Assembly: GCA_029565395.1 (NCBI GenBank)
Contig: JAKQOG010000097.1
Location: 1-51,896 of the forward strand
Origin: Candidatus Hydrogenedentota bacterium
GTDB lineage: Bacteria > Hydrogenedentota > Hydrogenedentia > Hydrogenedentales > CAILVY01
Length of the DNA: 51,896 nucleotides
Reading direction: 5' to 3'
The notes below the pieces were generated by a model. That model made no database searches. It saw only the letters and a list, made by a program, of their open reading frames with translations, and was not told the DNA's origin. Shown in pieces: positions 9,809 through 19,800 of the stretch; the stretch's first letter is position 1; each line of letters starts with the position of its first letter. A program made the translations under genes and the position numbers.

Positions 9809-10890
9809 TGGTGAGCACCTGATTGTAAGTGTTCGCGGGCTTCCCGGAGTTCATCCTGAGACATGGTTTGTCCGGCCACGAGATCGAGCCGTTTGATATT
9901 GGCGAGAATCGGTTTCCAGAGGGGCAAGTGGCCGGTATTCAAGGCTTGCCATCGGACCTCGGTGCGCAGGAATTGATTGAAGTGGTCGGTGATGGTCACA
10001 TAGGCTTCCAATGCGCCACGGGTTAATGCGGCGAACTGGTTTTCGTTCAATTCCGGCAATTGCTTCAGTAAATGTACAAAGGTTTCATTGGTGTAAATTT
10101 TCTGGAAGAAACCAATCAGGTCGTTGTTCAGATTTCGCCGTAATGCGCACAAGTCGATGCTGAGGCACATGTAAATCAATTCAATAACGGATTTAAGGAC
10201 GGGAATATCGAAGGCTTCGGCCACCATGAATGAAAACCGCTGGTCAACGTGCCAGGCGCCCTGGAAAACACAACGTCCAAGCGTATAGAGGAGGTTGTCG
10301 ATATCATCCTGCTGTTTTATGTTGAGGACATCGGCAATTTGGTTCCGGAAAGGAGACAGACGGAGGGAGTATTTTCCACGGCCAGCCTCCATGAATTTTA
10401 CGAACCGTGGATCTTCGAGGGGGAAATCCTTGGAGCGATAGAGGTCTTCGACTTCCAAGCCATAAGTTCCCCAGCAGTCATGATGGGTGCGGGCGAGATA
10501 ATAAGCGGGCAGGCCATAATCCATGCGCCGGATCTCGAGGTGAACATCATATTGGCCGGTGGTTTTCAAGGCTTTGTTCAATCCTTTTGGCTCCATGAGT
10601 CTGGCCTTGTCTTTGCCGTAAGGGCCGTAAAGGCTGAAATTGCGCGCGAGCACCTCCGTCAGATGGCGCAGATCCAAGATATTTCCACCTTCACACGCCA
10701 ACTTGCTCCGCAGGGTGTCATACGTGCGCATCACGTCCACCATGGCTTCCAAACCACCGGGCTCGTACCAAGTCTTCCGCATGTAATTTGCCGTGCCAAA
10801 ATACGGACCGCTGTCCTGCCCGCCGTCATCGCCGCTATCCGAGGTTCGCCAGCCCGTTAACATGCTGTTTGAGAACGTTTTCCAAAACAT
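9781..10890 (-). CDS. Unknown, predominantly helical cytosolic protein of the vWA-MoxR operon
   Basis: The product has 369 residues with no signal peptide, no membrane segment and no motif I recognise. Composition suggests alpha-helical structure with several Trp and Tyr clusters (YFGTANYMRKTWYEPGG). GGAGG lies eight bases before the ATG, and the gene starts 30 bp after the vWA gene, so it is clearly co-transcribed. Its steady position next to the vWA and MoxR genes suggests a scaffold or substrate adaptor, but that is inference only. Confidence 0.75.
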   Translation of the reverse strand: MFWKTFSNSMLTGWRTSDSGDDGGQDSGPYFGTANYMRKTWYEPGGLEAMVDVMRTYDTLRSKLACEGGNILDLRHLTEVLARNFSLYGPYGKDKARLMEPKGLNKALKTTGQYDVHLEIRRMDYGLPAYYLARTHHDCWGTYGLEVEDLYRSKDFPLEDPRFVKFMEAGRGKYSLRLSPFRNQIADVLNIKQQDDIDNLLYTLGRCVFQGAWHVDQRFSFMVAEAFDIPVLKSVIELIYMCLSIDLCALRRNLNNDLIGFFQKIYTNETFVHLLKQLPELNENQFAALTRGALEAYVTITDHFNQFLRTEVRWQALNTGHLPLWKPILANIKRLDLVAGQTMSQDELREAREHLQSGAHQCVQQLLNI

Positions 10891-10920
10891 CCAGTGTTTC
10901 CTCCGGAAATCAGATCGTTT

Positions 10921-13080
10921 CTAGTTTCGGCACCGGGTCAAACGGCGCCGTTCGTGAATACAGGAAGCCACATAGCCGCCTATACTTTTGGCCACCTCGT
11001 TGGGCTGGCTCATGGCTTGCGCATCAATGACGATGCGTTTGTCGATCACGCCTTCGATGTGTTCTTGTTTTATGGATTGCAAGGCCGCGAGGGTTATGTG
11101 CAGGCGCTCTTTCAGATCATTTTTGAATAAGCCAAGCACCCCAGCCACCTCCTCTTCCGCCGTTTTGTTATTGGTGTGGAAACATTTGTTCCAGGCGCAG
11201 TCGGAAATGAGGATCAAATAGATCTGGCTGCCTCGGGCAAGTGCGACCGCCTCGTCCAGCATATACTTGAGGGAAAGGGCGTCTGACTGCGCGCCGGTTC
11301 CATTGTCGGGCAAAGACGCCACGGCCCGTATTGCCTCTGCGGGATTTGATACGGGCGTTTTGCGCGGGTGATAGATCCATTGAACCAAAGGGGAGCCCAT
11401 GGTGCAGAATTCATCCTGGCTGTGGTAGAGGGCGGCCAATAACTGCACATTCGCGCGGTGGGCGCTTTGCAGCCATCCTGCGGCGAGCAATTTACACATT
11501 TTCATTTGCTCATTGGACAACGACGCCGAGCCGTCGGCGGCTATTAACAGAACCGCTTTCCCCTTTGGGGTTGGCTCCTTGAGAATCCGGTATCGCCGGA
11601 AGACAGCCTTTCGGGTTTCCACCAGGGGAAGACGTTTCCCATCCAGGTGTCCGCTGGTGTGCAGACGTTCGATTTGCGGCCGTTCTTCCTCACTGGGATA
11701 GAGGTTCTTTCGAAGGGCTTCGGCAATGGGCATGCTTTCCCGGTGTAATTTCCCAACCCGTTCGGGGTCTTCACACAACTCCATAGGGCGATCTTTCAAT
11801 TGACCCCCGACTTCTTCCCCGTTCAACGAAAATTCCACCGTCTGGCCTTCCGTGGGCGAACCTTCCATAGGCCCCTGGGAAAAACCGCTGGCAGCCAGTT
11901 GCTGTTCCAGCAGATCCTCGCGCAAATCTTCCCATTCCGATGTCTGGCCGGACGCCTCCAATGCCGCGTGCTGGAGATCGCTTACCACCTTTTCCATCTC
12001 CTGGTGTTTCTTCGCTTCATCATTTGACGCCCCCTCCTCATTGGTTTCTGAGGCATTTAATGCCGTTATAAGGTCTTGCAGGGCGTTGTTCGTGTTGTTA
12101 TTGCTCGAAAGAATCGGCGGTTGGGGTTGTTCCCAGGGAGGGATTTCCATGGAGGCCGTCTTCTCATCTTCTTGGTCCATGCTGCCATAGCAATATTCCG
12201 GCCCGGCGCCCGGAAACTGGGTGGGGGAGCCCTTGGCCGCTTGGCGGACCCGCTTGGCTTCTTCGGGATCCTTGGGGGGGAGCATGGGCACCATGGCATC
12301 CATCAGATCCACGGCCCAAGCGGAAAATAACGGGAGGAAGCCGTCTAGTTCAGTTTTGGGAAGAACACAGAAATAGTGCCGGCTGCGCATGGTGAGGATT
12401 TTTAAGATTTGCCGGGTCATTGGATGAATCGCGAGAAAATCCGTAGACGGCAAAACATCCCCGTAGAGCACGGCGGCTTCGATAACGTCTTTCAGATAAG
12501 TGAACTTTAAGGCGCATTGCGACGCCTGGAACAGGCGATAATGCTCAACATAGTGCAACCCTTCGTATCGTCCGGTTTCTTCAAGAATGGCACGGTTTCC
12601 CAGGGCGCTCGCAATTTGCCACCAAGTGGTTTCGCGCGCTTCTGGTTTACAATGCGGATATCGTTCAGCAACCTTCGGTCCGGCCGCAGTCATGATCGCC
12701 TTTGCGAATTCACCGCTCAGCGCTTTTGTTTCGAGAAACAATGTATGGCCGAGGGCCGCCAGGGCAGGATTGGGATAACTGGTATAGAAGGCAGACAACT
12801 GGGGTTTGACAGCCATATCCCGTTCGGGTTTTTCGCTCTCATTTTTCATGCGATGAATGGCCTGTTGCCCTTCGCGGACAAGGGCGTGGAACTGGATCTG
12901 TCCCCGGCAGCGGTAAGACCATGGGGTCAGGGGATCGTAACAACGCGGCAAGGAGACGCCGGCCCATTCTTCTTTGTAACGGACCAATCGCGGGGCATGC
13001 TGAATGCCGTACACATATCCGCCCATATCATCACTTTGTCCGATAGTGCCGTATCCCCAGGCGAATCCATTCGTGTTCAT
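10921..13080 (-). CDS. vWA-domain protein with intact MIDAS, MoxR partner
   Basis: The product has 719 residues. The C-terminal third (about 505-710) is a von Willebrand A domain with metal-site residues DGSAS (D516, S518, S520), T595 and D627, so it should bind Mg or Mn. Residues 1-270 are an uncharacterised helical region; 270-440 are a charged, probably disordered linker rich in Glu, Gln and Ser. Proteins of this layout pair with MoxR/CbbQ-type AAA+ ATPases to remodel or insert cofactors into targets, or act in conflict systems. The MoxR-like gene directly upstream overlaps this one by 4 bp (ATGA), with an excellent SD (GGAGGAG), supporting a stoichiometric pair. Confidence 0.85.
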   Translation of the reverse strand: MNTNGFAWGYGTIGQSDDMGGYVYGIQHAPRLVRYKEEWAGVSLPRCYDPLTPWSYRCRGQIQFHALVREGQQAIHRMKNESEKPERDMAVKPQLSAFYTSYPNPALAALGHTLFLETKALSGEFAKAIMTAAGPKVAERYPHCKPEARETTWWQIASALGNRAILEETGRYEGLHYVEHYRLFQASQCALKFTYLKDVIEAAVLYGDVLPSTDFLAIHPMTRQILKILTMRSRHYFCVLPKTELDGFLPLFSAWAVDLMDAMVPMLPPKDPEEAKRVRQAAKGSPTQFPGAGPEYCYGSMDQEDEKTASMEIPPWEQPQPPILSSNNNTNNALQDLITALNASETNEEGASNDEAKKHQEMEKVVSDLQHAALEASGQTSEWEDLREDLLEQQLAASGFSQGPMEGSPTEGQTVEFSLNGEEVGGQLKDRPMELCEDPERVGKLHRESMPIAEALRKNLYPSEEERPQIERLHTSGHLDGKRLPLVETRKAVFRRYRILKEPTPKGKAVLLIAADGSASLSNEQMKMCKLLAAGWLQSAHRANVQLLAALYHSQDEFCTMGSPLVQWIYHPRKTPVSNPAEAIRAVASLPDNGTGAQSDALSLKYMLDEAVALARGSQIYLILISDCAWNKCFHTNNKTAEEEVAGVLGLFKNDLKERLHITLAALQSIKQEHIEGVIDKRIVIDAQAMSQPNEVAKSIGGYVASCIHERRRLTRCRN

Positions 13081-14090
13081 AAGAGATCTCCTCCCATCAA
13101 GGTATCCGCCCGGCGCCCTTTCCGCAGACCGAACACCTCGCTGAAGACGCCGGCGAGCCGTTCCCGGTCCGAAGGAGACGCGGAGCCGATGAGCGTGACA
13201 TTCGCCACTTCCTGCACGGACAGGTTGGGCAACGCATGGGCCAGCCGCAGGAATGCAAAATAGCTGTAGAGAGTCGGCGGCGCTACCGTTAAAACGTTCC
13301 CCTGGTTGCGCTGCATCCGGATGGCTTGACCCAACTCCACCACCTTCATCACGAGAGCATGGTCCAATGTGGGGAGATGGCCTTCGCCCATCAAATTCAA
13401 GATAATCCGCACTTCTTCCTCGGGCAAGAAGTAATTCATGGGAATATTTATGGTGGCCCGCCGCGACAATGCATCGTCAAGGGTGACCAAGGTGTATGTG
13501 GAAGTATCCTCAACGTTGTAATTACTGTCGGTAACCCATGCGATCCCGGCGCCGTTCATGAACTGTCCATCCGGCAGCCGGATCATTCCACGGGTAATCA
13601 AATTAAGAAGTCCGCCCTGCACCGAGGAACTGTGCACACGGCCCATTTCACGCAGCCAGATAAGGGGATAATGTGTTTCGACAGAAGAAGCCGCTTCCCG
13701 TAATGCCCGGATAAGCTCACTTTCTTCGTCATACGTATGACCGTCCACGATGGCGCGTTGCGTATACAGTTCGCCCGGCGTTTCATAAATCATCATTTCA
13801 ATCGCGAACACTTTCAAAGGACGGTAGGGGGTGTTTTGAACCTCGCACAATGCTTTCCAATTCTCCGCTACCAGGGTGAGCGCTTCGAGCAAGCCGGATT
13901 TACCTGTACCGGTTTCACCATGGATATGGATGAATTCACCGTGGATGATTCCCTGTCCCAGGATCTCCAAAACTCGTTTTTGGGGAGCCATGGGGAGGCT
14001 TCCGGGAACAGGCCACATTTCGATGGGTTCGTTGGGCCCGGCCAGCGACATTTCTTGTTTCTGCCACAGTCGTGGGATACGATTGGTCAT
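13077..14090 (-). CDS. MoxR/CbbQ-like AAA+ ATPase with altered Walker B
   Basis: The product has 337 residues. Walker A is GETGTGKS (58-65). The expected Walker B (hhhhDE) reads LIWLREMG, so the Asp position is R147 while the catalytic Glu is E148. The LPDG insert, the LDDALSRR arginine-finger region and the YFLPEEE segment match the MoxR/CbbQ layout. ATP binding should persist, but Mg coordination is questionable. The gene overlaps both neighbours by 4 bp (ATGA at each end) and has a strong SD (AAAGGAG). It probably works with the vWA protein encoded immediately downstream. Confidence 0.85.
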   Translation of the reverse strand: MTNRIPRLWQKQEMSLAGPNEPIEMWPVPGSLPMAPQKRVLEILGQGIIHGEFIHIHGETGTGKSGLLEALTLVAENWKALCEVQNTPYRPLKVFAIEMMIYETPGELYTQRAIVDGHTYDEESELIRALREAASSVETHYPLIWLREMGRVHSSSVQGGLLNLITRGMIRLPDGQFMNGAGIAWVTDSNYNVEDTSTYTLVTLDDALSRRATINIPMNYFLPEEEVRIILNLMGEGHLPTLDHALVMKVVELGQAIRMQRNQGNVLTVAPPTLYSYFAFLRLAHALPNLSVQEVANVTLIGSASPSDRERLAGVFSEVFGLRKGRRADTLMGGDLL

Positions 14091-16354
14091 AAGGTACTCC
14101 TTTCATTTGCTGATACTTCTTGTAATAGGGCGTGTCCGCCCTCATTTACGACTAATTCCAATGCCGGGAGGGAACCGGCGATTCCATCGCGGGTGAAATG
14201 CATGACCGCCCGTGCGGCATGTTGCTGTGCCAGTTCTTGCAAGCCCCTGGCCCCTAAGCTGGCCGCGGGCGCTCCCGTGGCCGACAGGAACCGGCGGGCT
14301 GTTTCAGTGGAGGCGTCCACGTGTGCGTGGTGGATGTTCAGACGCCCCAATGCCAGGATGGAGGCTTCCTGCAATACTCTCCGGACAATTTCCGTGCGCA
14401 CGTCCTCGCCCAATGGTCCAAACAGTACGGGGTCGCCTACCCGCCCCCAAAACGCGGCGGAGAACAATTGCTTTAGTTCACGCCGTGCGTCTTTGCGCAC
14501 CTCCTCCAATTCAGGGGCTTTTGCAAATCCCATCGGCTGGAAGATTCGTTCATCGCGGCCTCCTGGAAGATTCAATGTGAAAACGAAAATCACATTAGAG
14601 CAATTAAACATGTGCCCTTTCGCCGCTTGTGCCTCACCGGTCTGAAGCACCTGAAGAAAAATATCGGTGATAGGCCCCCGCACGGAAGGAACCGCATGGT
14701 CGATGTCGCTCACCTCCACCACCGCCCCCTCATGATGTTTAGCGATCTGTTCGAGGCGCCCGGCTTGGTCGCTGTCGATGATCCCCCTGCCACTCCCCAG
14801 CATCTGCGACATGGCCGTGTGGTGGTCCGACATCGATGCCGCGTCGATATTGCAGAATGGCACATCCAGCCATCGGGCCAGGAGCGCAGCAAATTCGGAT
14901 TTTCCGGTGCCCGTGGGCCCCAGCGCGCCCACACGCAGGGGTTGGTAAATGGGGCAAGTCAACGCCTGCCGCCGTAACTTCTCGACCACTTCCTCAATGG
15001 CAGTGTCTTGTCCCAGCAGGCGATCTTCGAGGTAGGGGATCAGCCCCGGATCGGTCAGACGATCCAGATAGCGCTTTTGGATGGCTTCGAAACGGCGAAC
15101 GCGCGGACGTTTGCACACGCCGCCAAAGGTCTCTGAGCAATCAAGAAGACGTTGCGCAAATTCTGAAACATCGCCCGTCATTCCGGGGTGGAGCTTGCCT
15201 TCCACGACGCGAACCGCCGTCTGGTGCACCAGACGGCGCGCCTGGCTTCGCTCGATAGGGTCAAGGCACTCCGCCACCTCACGGCGCACCTCATCCATGA
15301 AAGCCAAATTCCGCATCGACACCCGCCGGCAGATTTCTTCCACTGCAAACGCGATCAACACCTCAAGATCCGCTTCCGGAAAACGGCAGACGGCGGGATC
15401 GTGAGGACTCGGCTCTCCACCCTGCCCTCCGGAGAAAATGTTCTGGAGTGCGCCATAGCTGCCGAAGAAGACCGCTGCACGATTTTCGGCAGCCAGAGAA
15501 GAGAGTACATTGATTGATTCGTTAGACACGTCGTAGCGGTAGACCCCGATGCGCAGAATGCGGGCGGGCACGGCCACAAGTCCCGGCGCGTCGAATACCA
15601 GGTGAAGAAGTTGTTCCGTATTCAGGGACATTTTCTTCACCCTCCCGAGCGTTTGGCCCCGGCATTGGTTTAGCGCCGACGATATAACACTCAGCGCGAG
15701 GGATTGTTCGAGCGGCGTTTCCGCCGTGACCCCTGCACTGACCCCGCCCATGAGCAGGTCCGCCGCCCCGGCGGCCCACGCGCCGGGTTCCCTCGCGTTT
15801 CCTGCCCCAGCATCCCATGGGAGTATCGGGGTCAGCACATCCACAAATTTCTGGTACTTGGCCTGCAACGCAGCCACGTCCAGATCCCCTGTATGGGGTG
15901 GGCAAAGCGATTTTGTCCAATCTTTAATCCGGCTGATTTGCCGGCGAAGCATGACTTCCCGGGACGGGCTCAGGTCATCGCCATGGATCAGACGGGTCAA
16001 CTGTAAGGAAAGGCCGGTATCGATTTTTTTGCTGGACCAATTCCAATGGGCGCCCAATTCTCCTATAACGCCCGAAAAATCGCCGACAGACATAAAAGAA
16101 CCTGCGGGGAAGATTTGCAGGAACAATTTCGCTTCGCCGGAGGGAAGGGTTTCCACAGACATCTCAACCCCCGGCTGTCCTGAAAAAACATACGACATTG
16201 CACCGGCAGCGTCCGTCTGTCTTATCGGTGCGCCAGCATCCGGCCAGATTTCTTCTAGCATCCCCACAACGCGCGGGATCATCCGCGGGGACGAGCTCTC
16301 ATTAAAAATACTCCGGCCGCCAATAGTTTCGTCCTTGTCGATGTGTTCTTCCAT
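14087..16354 (-). CDS. Clp-D2/ClpX-like AAA+ protein with large novel N-terminal region and degenerate Walker B
   Basis: The frame opens at a TTG at 16414, but an ATG at 16354 has a better upstream sequence (GGGA), so I chose that. The residue numbers used here count from the TTG. Residues 1-450 match no family I know. The AAA+ module starts near 460: LLGQD, Walker A GPTGTGKS (499-506), then VVEVSDID where VVLLDEIE is expected (Ser569-Asp570 instead of Asp-Glu). An arginine finger (FWGRVGD) and a sensor-2 like GARGLQ follow. Nucleotide binding is likely; hydrolysis may be weak or lost. It is the first gene of the six-gene operon, 125 bp after a predicted sigma54 transcription start. It has no tripeptide loop for ClpP docking that I can see. 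Confidence 0.8.
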   Translation of the reverse strand: MEEHIDKDETIGGRSIFNESSSPRMIPRVVGMLEEIWPDAGAPIRQTDAAGAMSYVFSGQPGVEMSVETLPSGEAKLFLQIFPAGSFMSVGDFSGVIGELGAHWNWSSKKIDTGLSLQLTRLIHGDDLSPSREVMLRRQISRIKDWTKSLCPPHTGDLDVAALQAKYQKFVDVLTPILPWDAGAGNAREPGAWAAGAADLLMGGVSAGVTAETPLEQSLALSVISSALNQCRGQTLGRVKKMSLNTEQLLHLVFDAPGLVAVPARILRIGVYRYDVSNESINVLSSLAAENRAAVFFGSYGALQNIFSGGQGGEPSPHDPAVCRFPEADLEVLIAFAVEEICRRVSMRNLAFMDEVRREVAECLDPIERSQARRLVHQTAVRVVEGKLHPGMTGDVSEFAQRLLDCSETFGGVCKRPRVRRFEAIQKRYLDRLTDPGLIPYLEDRLLGQDTAIEEVVEKLRRQALTCPIYQPLRVGALGPTGTGKSEFAALLARWLDVPFCNIDAASMSDHHTAMSQMLGSGRGIIDSDQAGRLEQIAKHHEGAVVEVSDIDHAVPSVRGPITDIFLQVLQTGEAQAAKGHMFNCSNVIFVFTLNLPGGRDERIFQPMGFAKAPELEEVRKDARRELKQLFSAAFWGRVGDPVLFGPLGEDVRTEIVRRVLQEASILALGRLNIHHAHVDASTETARRFLSATGAPAASLGARGLQELAQQHAARAVMHFTRDGIAGSLPALELVVNEGGHALLQEVSANERSTL

Positions 16355-16489
16355 TGCTATCCCGTCCATTCCGTTTGGCGTACAGCAGTCTCTTCCGGAG
16401 GTACTGTCGGCCAATTAGTAGTCCATGGTGCATGCAGTACGCTTGGAATGGTTGCGGCCAAGCAGTGCATGCGCACATGCGAGGATATG

Positions 16490-16505
16490 AGCAATCCAAA
16501 TGCCA
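16490..16505 (-). promoter_or_regulatory. Sigma54 (-24/-12) promoter of the vWA-MoxR-SEDS operon
   Basis: On the minus strand the sequence reads TGGCAT-N5-TTGCT with GG and GC exactly 10 bp apart, against the consensus TGGCAC-N5-TTGCA/T. Transcription should start near 16479 and read into the gene starting at 16354. It is nearly identical to the divergent promoter at 16743-16758. Confidence 0.75.
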
Positions 16506-16606
16506 ATTGCTGCGCGGCAGGGTTATTTGGTTCTAACTTATTCCCCCACAATGTCTTGTATTTTCAGTGGCGCTTTCCTTTTCCCTTTGCATCGTGCCCA
16601 AAGCAC

Positions 16607-16619
16607 TCTGATTATCAGA
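16607..16619. promoter_or_regulatory. 13-bp palindrome TCTGATTATCAGA, predicted activator-binding site (UAS)
   Basis: The perfect inverted repeat TCTGAT-T-ATCAGA lies between the divergent sigma54 promoters, 102 bp from the minus-strand element and 124 bp from the plus-strand element. Those are typical enhancer distances. The identical sequence recurs at 23283-23295 before the third sigma54 promoter. The Fis-type HTH of the nearby FHA-sigma54 activator is the obvious candidate ligand. Confidence 0.7.
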
Positions 16620-16742
16620 TTTACAGGTCCGAGAATCGGAGTATGTCCCTTATGATCAAGCAGCGGTGTAAAAAGGCTGTAAAACAGGTAAACAGTTTTT
16701 ATCACATGGTTTATAAGTAATAAGGGAGGGGGTTCTTTACAT

Positions 16743-16758
16743 TGGCATGGGCATTGCT
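16743..16758 (+). promoter_or_regulatory. Sigma54 (-24/-12) promoter of the surface protein gene
   Basis: The sequence TGGCAT-GGGCA-TTGCT has GG at 16744-16745 and GC at 16756-16757 with the obligatory 10-bp spacing. The predicted start is near 16769, giving a leader of about 50 nt to the ATG at 16821. The shared palindrome lies 124 bp upstream. Confidence 0.78.
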
Positions 16759-16820
16759 CTTTGGCATGACAGTGATTTCGAACTGTTTGGAACAACATGG
16801 AAAAATGTAAGGAGCTGATC

Positions 16821-19800
16821 ATGAAAAAGGGAATCATGCCAAAAGTGACGATGGCGAATATCGCGCTGATTGTCTACGTGCTTTTCTATGCGGGCAATGC
16901 CGAGTATTCCAAAAAGACAGTTCATGCGGGTGTGCCGGACTATATGTCTGTGCTTGTTGCCCCGATGGATATTTCTTTAATTGACAAAACAAAGAGTGCA
17001 CAGCCCGCGATTGACCCCGCTTTATCGAAAACGCCTGGGACTAAATTGGAAGATAAAGGCGCAAGCGCGGTCTTTCACAGCGCCGATCAAGACGGCGACT
17101 ATCTGATTAATCTGACGGAGCTGCTGCGCGTCATTCAGTTCTTCAACTCAGGTGGTTTGCACTGCGCCGTGAATCCGGAGGAAACCGAAGATGGGTTTGT
17201 TCCGGGAGCGGGCGGAGATCAAAATTGCACACCGCATAATAGCGACTATAATGCACAGGATTGGATCATTAATCTGGCTGAGCTGCTGCGTTTGATTCAG
17301 TTATATAACTCCAGCGGGTATCATGCCGAATGCGGTACGGAGGACCAATTCGGGCCGGGGCTTGGCGAAAATTCGCCCTGTATGGAAGGTGAAGCTGACA
17401 CCACCCCTCCGGTTATCGATATGAATAACGGTGATCCCATGTACTGGGAAGTCGGCACGCCGTTTATTGATCCGGGCGCGACGGCTTTTGACAACATAGA
17501 CGGCATATTGACGGTGACCGTCACTGGCGAGGTCAACACGTCGGTGCTTGGGACATACATCATCACCTATACCGTAACGGATTCTTCCGGAAACACGGCG
17601 ACTGTCACGCGGACCGTCATTGTGGCCGATCAAACGCGGCCCGTAATAACACTTGCCGGCGATAATCCCCTGGCGTGGGAAGCGGGCGTTGCGCCGTTTA
17701 TTGATCCGGGGGCCACAGCCTATGACAACTATGATCACGATTTGACCGGCGCGATAATCTTCACCGGCAGCGTAAATGTCCAGGAACCCGGTTACTACAC
17801 ACTAACGTATGAGGTGGCCGACACCTCGGGCAATACCGCCAGTTTGACCAGGTCTGTCCATGTAGCGGATACCTTGCCGCCCATAATTAGTCTTATGGGT
17901 GATAATCCAATGACTTGGGAACTGGGTGAAGCATTCGTTGATCCGGGGGCTACAGCGCTGGATTCGTTTGAAGGGGATGTTTCTTCAAGAATTTTGGTGA
18001 CGGGCGTGGTCGATAGTGATCATGCCGGCGCATACACCCTGACGTATACGGCCAGCGACATGTCGGGCAATGCCGGTTTCACGACGCGCCTGGTTAATGT
18101 AGTGGATCTTGATCCGCCGGTGATTACTTTAATTGGCGATAATCCGCTCATGGTCAATTTCATTTCGGGCGCATATGCCGAGCCGGGTGCGACGGCGGCC
18201 GATTTTGCAGATGGGGATGTTTCGAGCCGAATTGTCATTTCCGGATCCGTGAACCCGATGCAAACGGGCGATTATACAATTACCTATTCGGTAACGGACA
18301 ATGCCGGTAATACGGCTGTGGCAACCCGGACCGTTGTTGTTTCATTGACGGAATTCACATCATCGGCTGATCTTGGCGGGGTGATTCTCGGAGATTGCGC
18401 GGGCTACAGTGAAACAACCATCGCCATTGATCCGCCGGACAATGCACATTTCGGTGTACAACTGGCCGGCGGCGCTTTTTATCTCAAGCAGGAAGGCGGG
18501 GTTTGGCAGGCGGAAAAATTGACCCGGACTCCAGCGCCGTACATTTCCGGCGGCTATTTAACCTTATTGCTCAAGGACGGCTACCCGTATTTGTATGGTA
18601 CGGGAGTGGGTCCTGGAGCCGGGGAGAATTTTGTCGAAGCCACGAATGCCGGCGGCGCTTGGGTCCAACGGATAATCAGCAGCGCGGGCAGTGTCGGTTT
18701 GGAATGTGACAGTCTGATTCTAAACGGCTCTATTTATACAATCTCGTGGCAATGGCTGGGCGCTCAGGATATTGTCATAAAGATTGATGGCGCCACCATC
18801 ACCCCGGAAGTTTTGGGCAGCGGAAGTTGGCTGAATCACAATATTGTCGCGGACCAAGCGGACAATCTTCATATCCTGGCAGGTTCCAGTCACTGGACGA
18901 ATGAAACCGGCGCTTGGGTGAAGACAAGCTTTCCTTATGGCTACAACGATGAATCCGCCTCCATTCTGCCGACCGGAGAAATTGTGGTTTTCAATGAACT
19001 GTATGGGCTGGCACGATACTCGGACGGCTCCTGGACGCTTGAAGATATAACACTGCTTGCCATTCCTGATTATGACGGCTGGAACCGGACAATCGATGAA
19101 GACAGCCTGGCGGTCGGGCCGGATGGCGCCATCTATGTGATAACCGTTATATCGAATTATGGCGACAGCAATAAGAAACTGGTGTTTTTGACTGACGCGC
19201 GGGGCAGTTGGGAAGGCCGGGAACTTGATCGGTGGGTAAGCTCAACGACACAGCGGGGCCCTGCGGTATCGTTGGACTCGGCCAGCAATGTCCATGCCGT
19301 TTATGCTGATACCGAAGCGGGCAAGACCAAGTATCTGATCTTTTCTCCTTTGGATTTTCTTGCCAGCGGGGAAGGAAACTTGGCCAAACCGGTTATCACA
19401 CTGACGGGGGGCAATGTTGTACGCATCCCCGTGGATGGTACATTCACGGAAGGTTTCACCGCCATGGATGCAAATGGCAATGATCTGACGGCCCAGGTGG
19501 TGGTAACCGGCAGCTACGATCCGGCCACGCCCGGCCGTTACACCCTGACCTATACGGTCACCGACGAATACGGCAACACTGCCACCACCACGCGCAGAAT
19601 TGAAGTAGGTGTTGGCATGGTGATTACCTATTCGCCTCCGTATGGGTCCTTTGATAATATCGCCGGATATGTATATGGCGTAGAACCCAGTGCGGCGGTG
19701 GTCGCTGGTCTGAATGAACTGGATGGCAACTTCTGGGAAAAGCCCTGGGCCAGCCAGCCGTATGTCACCATCAATGCCGATGGCGCTTTCTACTTTGACT

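Noticed and set aside
16797..16820. Upstream ATG for the surface protein
   Set aside because: The ATG at 16821 has AAGGAG at correct spacing; the upstream ATG has none and would add a charged stretch before the signal sequence.
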